Below are positions 62,098 to 64,000 of a stretch of 64,000 nucleotides of DNA, piece by piece. Within the stretch, counting starts at the first letter, position 1. Each line of letters starts with the position of its first letter. Made by a program: the position numbers and the translations under genes. The notes beneath the pieces were generated by a model. It worked only from the letters and a program-made list of their open reading frames with translations, searched no databases and was not told where the DNA came from. The stretch is taken from assembly GCF_964355755.1 (NCBI RefSeq), contig NC_092674.1, forward strand, positions 16,561,001 through 16,625,000, read 5' to 3'. The DNA comes from Antedon mediterranea. Its lineage: Eukaryota > Echinodermata > Crinoidea > Comatulida > Antedonidae.

Positions 62098-62897
62098 AGC
62101 CCCTTTCACACAGAGCTGTAAGACGGTAATATTGCAGTAATTTGCAACACTGGCTTATGTGTGAAAGGGTAAAACCCCCTTAATACCGGCTTCCGTTAGA
62201 CCGCCTCTGGACCTAGTAAAATTGCGGTAATATTACCGTCATGGTTGTAAGCCTGATCTGTGTGTAAGAGTCTACGATATAACGCCTGCTTACGCAGTGA
62301 AGCAAGGATAAATTTGGGACATTTTCCTTGATTGAGAAAGACTGTGGCAATTATTTTAGGCCAAATTATTAGATATATCCATATATATATTTTTTTTTAG
62401 GTTAGTTTGTGAATAAGGCCAATAATAATAAAAATATAACAGATGTTGGTTCAAAGATTATTTAACTTGCTGTAACGTACGAAAGCCTAGGCCCTAGTGC
62501 TAGCTCATAACAGCTTCTGATAATTAAATTCGCGTCTCTTTGTAGGCCTAATTAATATATTTTGTTTCTGTAGAATGACCATCACGATCGGGCAGTTATT
62601 AGCATGGAGTGGTGTTGGGCAAAAATATAGATTTTATGCATCGCAAATAAAAACCAATAAAACTAAACGACGGACACACTAAACAACATCAGCAAACATG
62701 TGCGCACATGGCATGTTTTGTCGGCGGCGGTGCCCGCCATTTTTTTGAAAAATGTGACCTCTATTTTATGAAGACAGTAATTTTTATATATTGCGCCTTT
62801 TCACTGTAGCATTTCACACAGAAAACGGTAAAATTACCGTAAAATTATCTTCTGCGTGAATGGATCTTGACCGGCAATAATGCGTGTGAAAAGGCCT
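62098..62897. mobile_element. TTA-flanked element with CTTTCACAC ends
   Basis: Left AGCCCCTTTCACACAGAG, right (reverse complement) AGGCCTTTTCACACGCAT, flanked by TTA at 62095-62097 and 62898-62900. Inside both ends are ACGGTAATATT/GGTAATATTACCG and ACGGTAAAATTACCGT palindromes. 800 bp, non-coding. A TWA duplication again suggests a PIF/Harbinger-type MITE. Its CTTTCACAC terminus resembles that of the 30484 element. Confidence 0.7.
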
Positions 62898-62984
62898 TTA
62901 GCTTACTTGCAGCATGATTCCACTCAACAAAAAGTGTCACATGGGCAATTTATTAGCTGTGAGCTAGTTTTACCAATACATTCA

Positions 62985-63347
62985 ATTTTTGTAGATAATT
63001 TGAAAAGAAATAGGTTTTTTAAACTACTCGCATCAAAAAACGTGCACATTAAATCAAATTATGTTTTAAAATTACAAATCACAAATTATAACTCTTGCCT
63101 CTTGTACAAAAATGAAGTTTTTTGGACAAGTAGTTCTCGAGAAAATGCAATTTCAGTTTACTTGGTACTTTAAGACTGCTCGCCGGCTTTTGAAAAATTC
63201 TGTCCTATCTTTTAACACTAGCAGGTCTGAAAAGTATACTCAAAAAGTGGTCCAGAATTAGGACCATGGTCCCAAAATTTTATGGAATGGTCCTTGACCA
63301 CATATCTATCTGTATATTCATTTTGAGCAATCCTGCTAACAAACAAA
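62985..63347. repeat. direct repeat, copy 1 (pairs with 63572-63969)
   Basis: GAAAAGAAATAGGTTTTTTA then AACTACTCGCATCAAAAAAC, and later GACTGCTCGCCGGCTTTTGA and CACTAGCAGGTCTGAAAA, recur at 63572-63969 with few changes. Each copy is followed by the same Helitron end, so they appear to be interior parts of a tandem Helitron. Confidence 0.8.
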
Positions 63348-63969
63348 CTAGCCTTCGCGCATAGCGCGATACTTGGCCAAATCAAAATTGGCCTAATGAC
63401 CTTGACCCGATTTTTACCAAAAGTGTGTGTCTTATGCTGTGTGATTTAGGCTAAATCCACTACAATCATGTGTATACGAGTTTGGTGTAAAGGTTATGTA
63501 ACAAGCCTTTCAATTAACAATAGCTTCAGTCGACTAACAATAAAACAGCAACGCGAAAAACACACGGGTGAATTTGAAAAGAAATAGGTTTTTTAAACTA
63601 TTCGCATCAAAAAACCTGTATATTAAATCAACTTATGTTTTAAAATTACAAATCGCAAATTATAACTCTTGCCTCTTGTACAAAAATGAAGTTTTTTGGA
63701 GAAGTAGTTCTCGAGAAAATGCAATTTTAGTTTACTTGTTAATTTAAGACTGCTCACCGGCTTTTGATAATTCTGTCCTATCTTTTAACACTAGCAGGTC
63801 TGAAAATAATTTTTAAAAGTGGTCCCGAATTGGGACCGTGGTCCGGATTTTAACCAAAATTGGGCAGTGTCGTCCTTGCACCAGGTGACATGTATGGTGT
63901 AATTTGGAGTCATTCGAATCTAAACTGTGAGCGCTAGAGTGATGACAAACAAACAAACAAACAAACAAA
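63348..63969 (-). mobile_element. second-family Helitron, one tandem unit of about 622 bp
   Basis: On the minus strand the 3' end is TATCGCGC-TAT-GCGCGA then AGGCTAG^T: a GC-rich hairpin followed by CTAG and T. The next unit starts at 63970, after a CAAA microsatellite. The likely 5' end (minus strand) is near GTGATGA at about 63945. No coding. Different hairpin from the intron-3 Helitrons, so a separate family. Confidence 0.65.
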
Positions 63970-64000
63970 CTAGCCTTCGCGCATAGCGCAATACTTGGCC
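63970..64000 (-). mobile_element. second-family Helitron, next unit (cut by window end)
   Basis: CTAGCCTTCGCGCATAGCGC at 63970-63989 repeats the end at 63348, with one stem change (GCGCAAT for GCGCGAT). Most of the unit lies outside the window. Confidence 0.6.

Noticed and set aside
62880-63173. 97-codon plus-strand open stretch near the right edge
   Set aside because: It spans the end of the TTA-flanked element and the start of a dispersed Helitron repeat, and the second repeat copy does not keep the same frame open.
61219-64000. further PDCD10 exons on the minus strand
   Set aside because: No segment resembling the PDCD10 N-terminal or dimerisation region with flanking splice sites was found.

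Overview
This is a window of animal nuclear DNA: AT-rich, intron-rich and crowded with transposable elements. Two conserved animal genes can be rebuilt exon by exon, in convergent orientation. AMMECR1 (+ strand) is complete: five coding exons between 3800 and 48443, 236 codons plus stop, spread over about 44.6 kb. PDCD10/CCM3 (- strand) is represented by its last two coding exons (58098-58292 and 61128-61218); its 5' part lies beyond the right edge. The many short TAGGCCTAG-like motifs, the intron size and the repeat mix fit a marine invertebrate deuterostome, perhaps an echinoderm. That taxonomic guess is inference, and no ribosomal or mitochondrial marker is present to confirm it.

Layout. 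370-1776 is a decayed LINE. 2008-3581 is a hAT-like element with a perfect 8-bp target duplication, about 220 bp upstream of the AMMECR1 start codon. Introns 1 and 2 hold several old inverted-repeat elements. Intron 3 holds a head-to-tail train of minus-strand non-autonomous Helitrons (16745 to about 28650). One of these Helitrons is split by a 3-kb Tc1/mariner-like element, which itself carries a smaller element with 8-bp flanking repeats. Further Helitrons lie at 32501, 35484 and 45187.

Intron 4 contains the most interesting object: a 7.4-kb, apparently intact DNA transposon at 37575-44979. It has 30-bp terminal inverted repeats (29/30 identical), a perfect TAA target duplication and repeated AGACGCGTCT palindromes near its right end. 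It carries two divergent, intron-containing and uninterrupted genes. One encodes a 344-aa BEN-domain protein (- strand). The other encodes a 552-aa protein (+ strand) with a plausible D-D-E transposase core and a C-terminal C2H2 finger. Two-gene organisation and a TWA target site recall PIF/Harbinger, but the transposase does not look like the Harbinger family and the partner has a BEN domain instead of a Myb/SANT domain.

Right of AMMECR1 lie a MITE with TTA duplication (49079-49937), other inverted-repeat elements, an RTE-like LINE scrap, a tRNA-derived SINE (about 55999-56275), PDCD10, a fold-back element (about 59172-60311), another TTA-flanked element (62098-62897) and a tandem pair of a second Helitron family at the right edge. 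Exon boundaries were chosen from consensus splice sites that keep the reading frame and protein similarity; no transcript was available. Family assignments rest on recalled motifs and terminal structure, not on a search.
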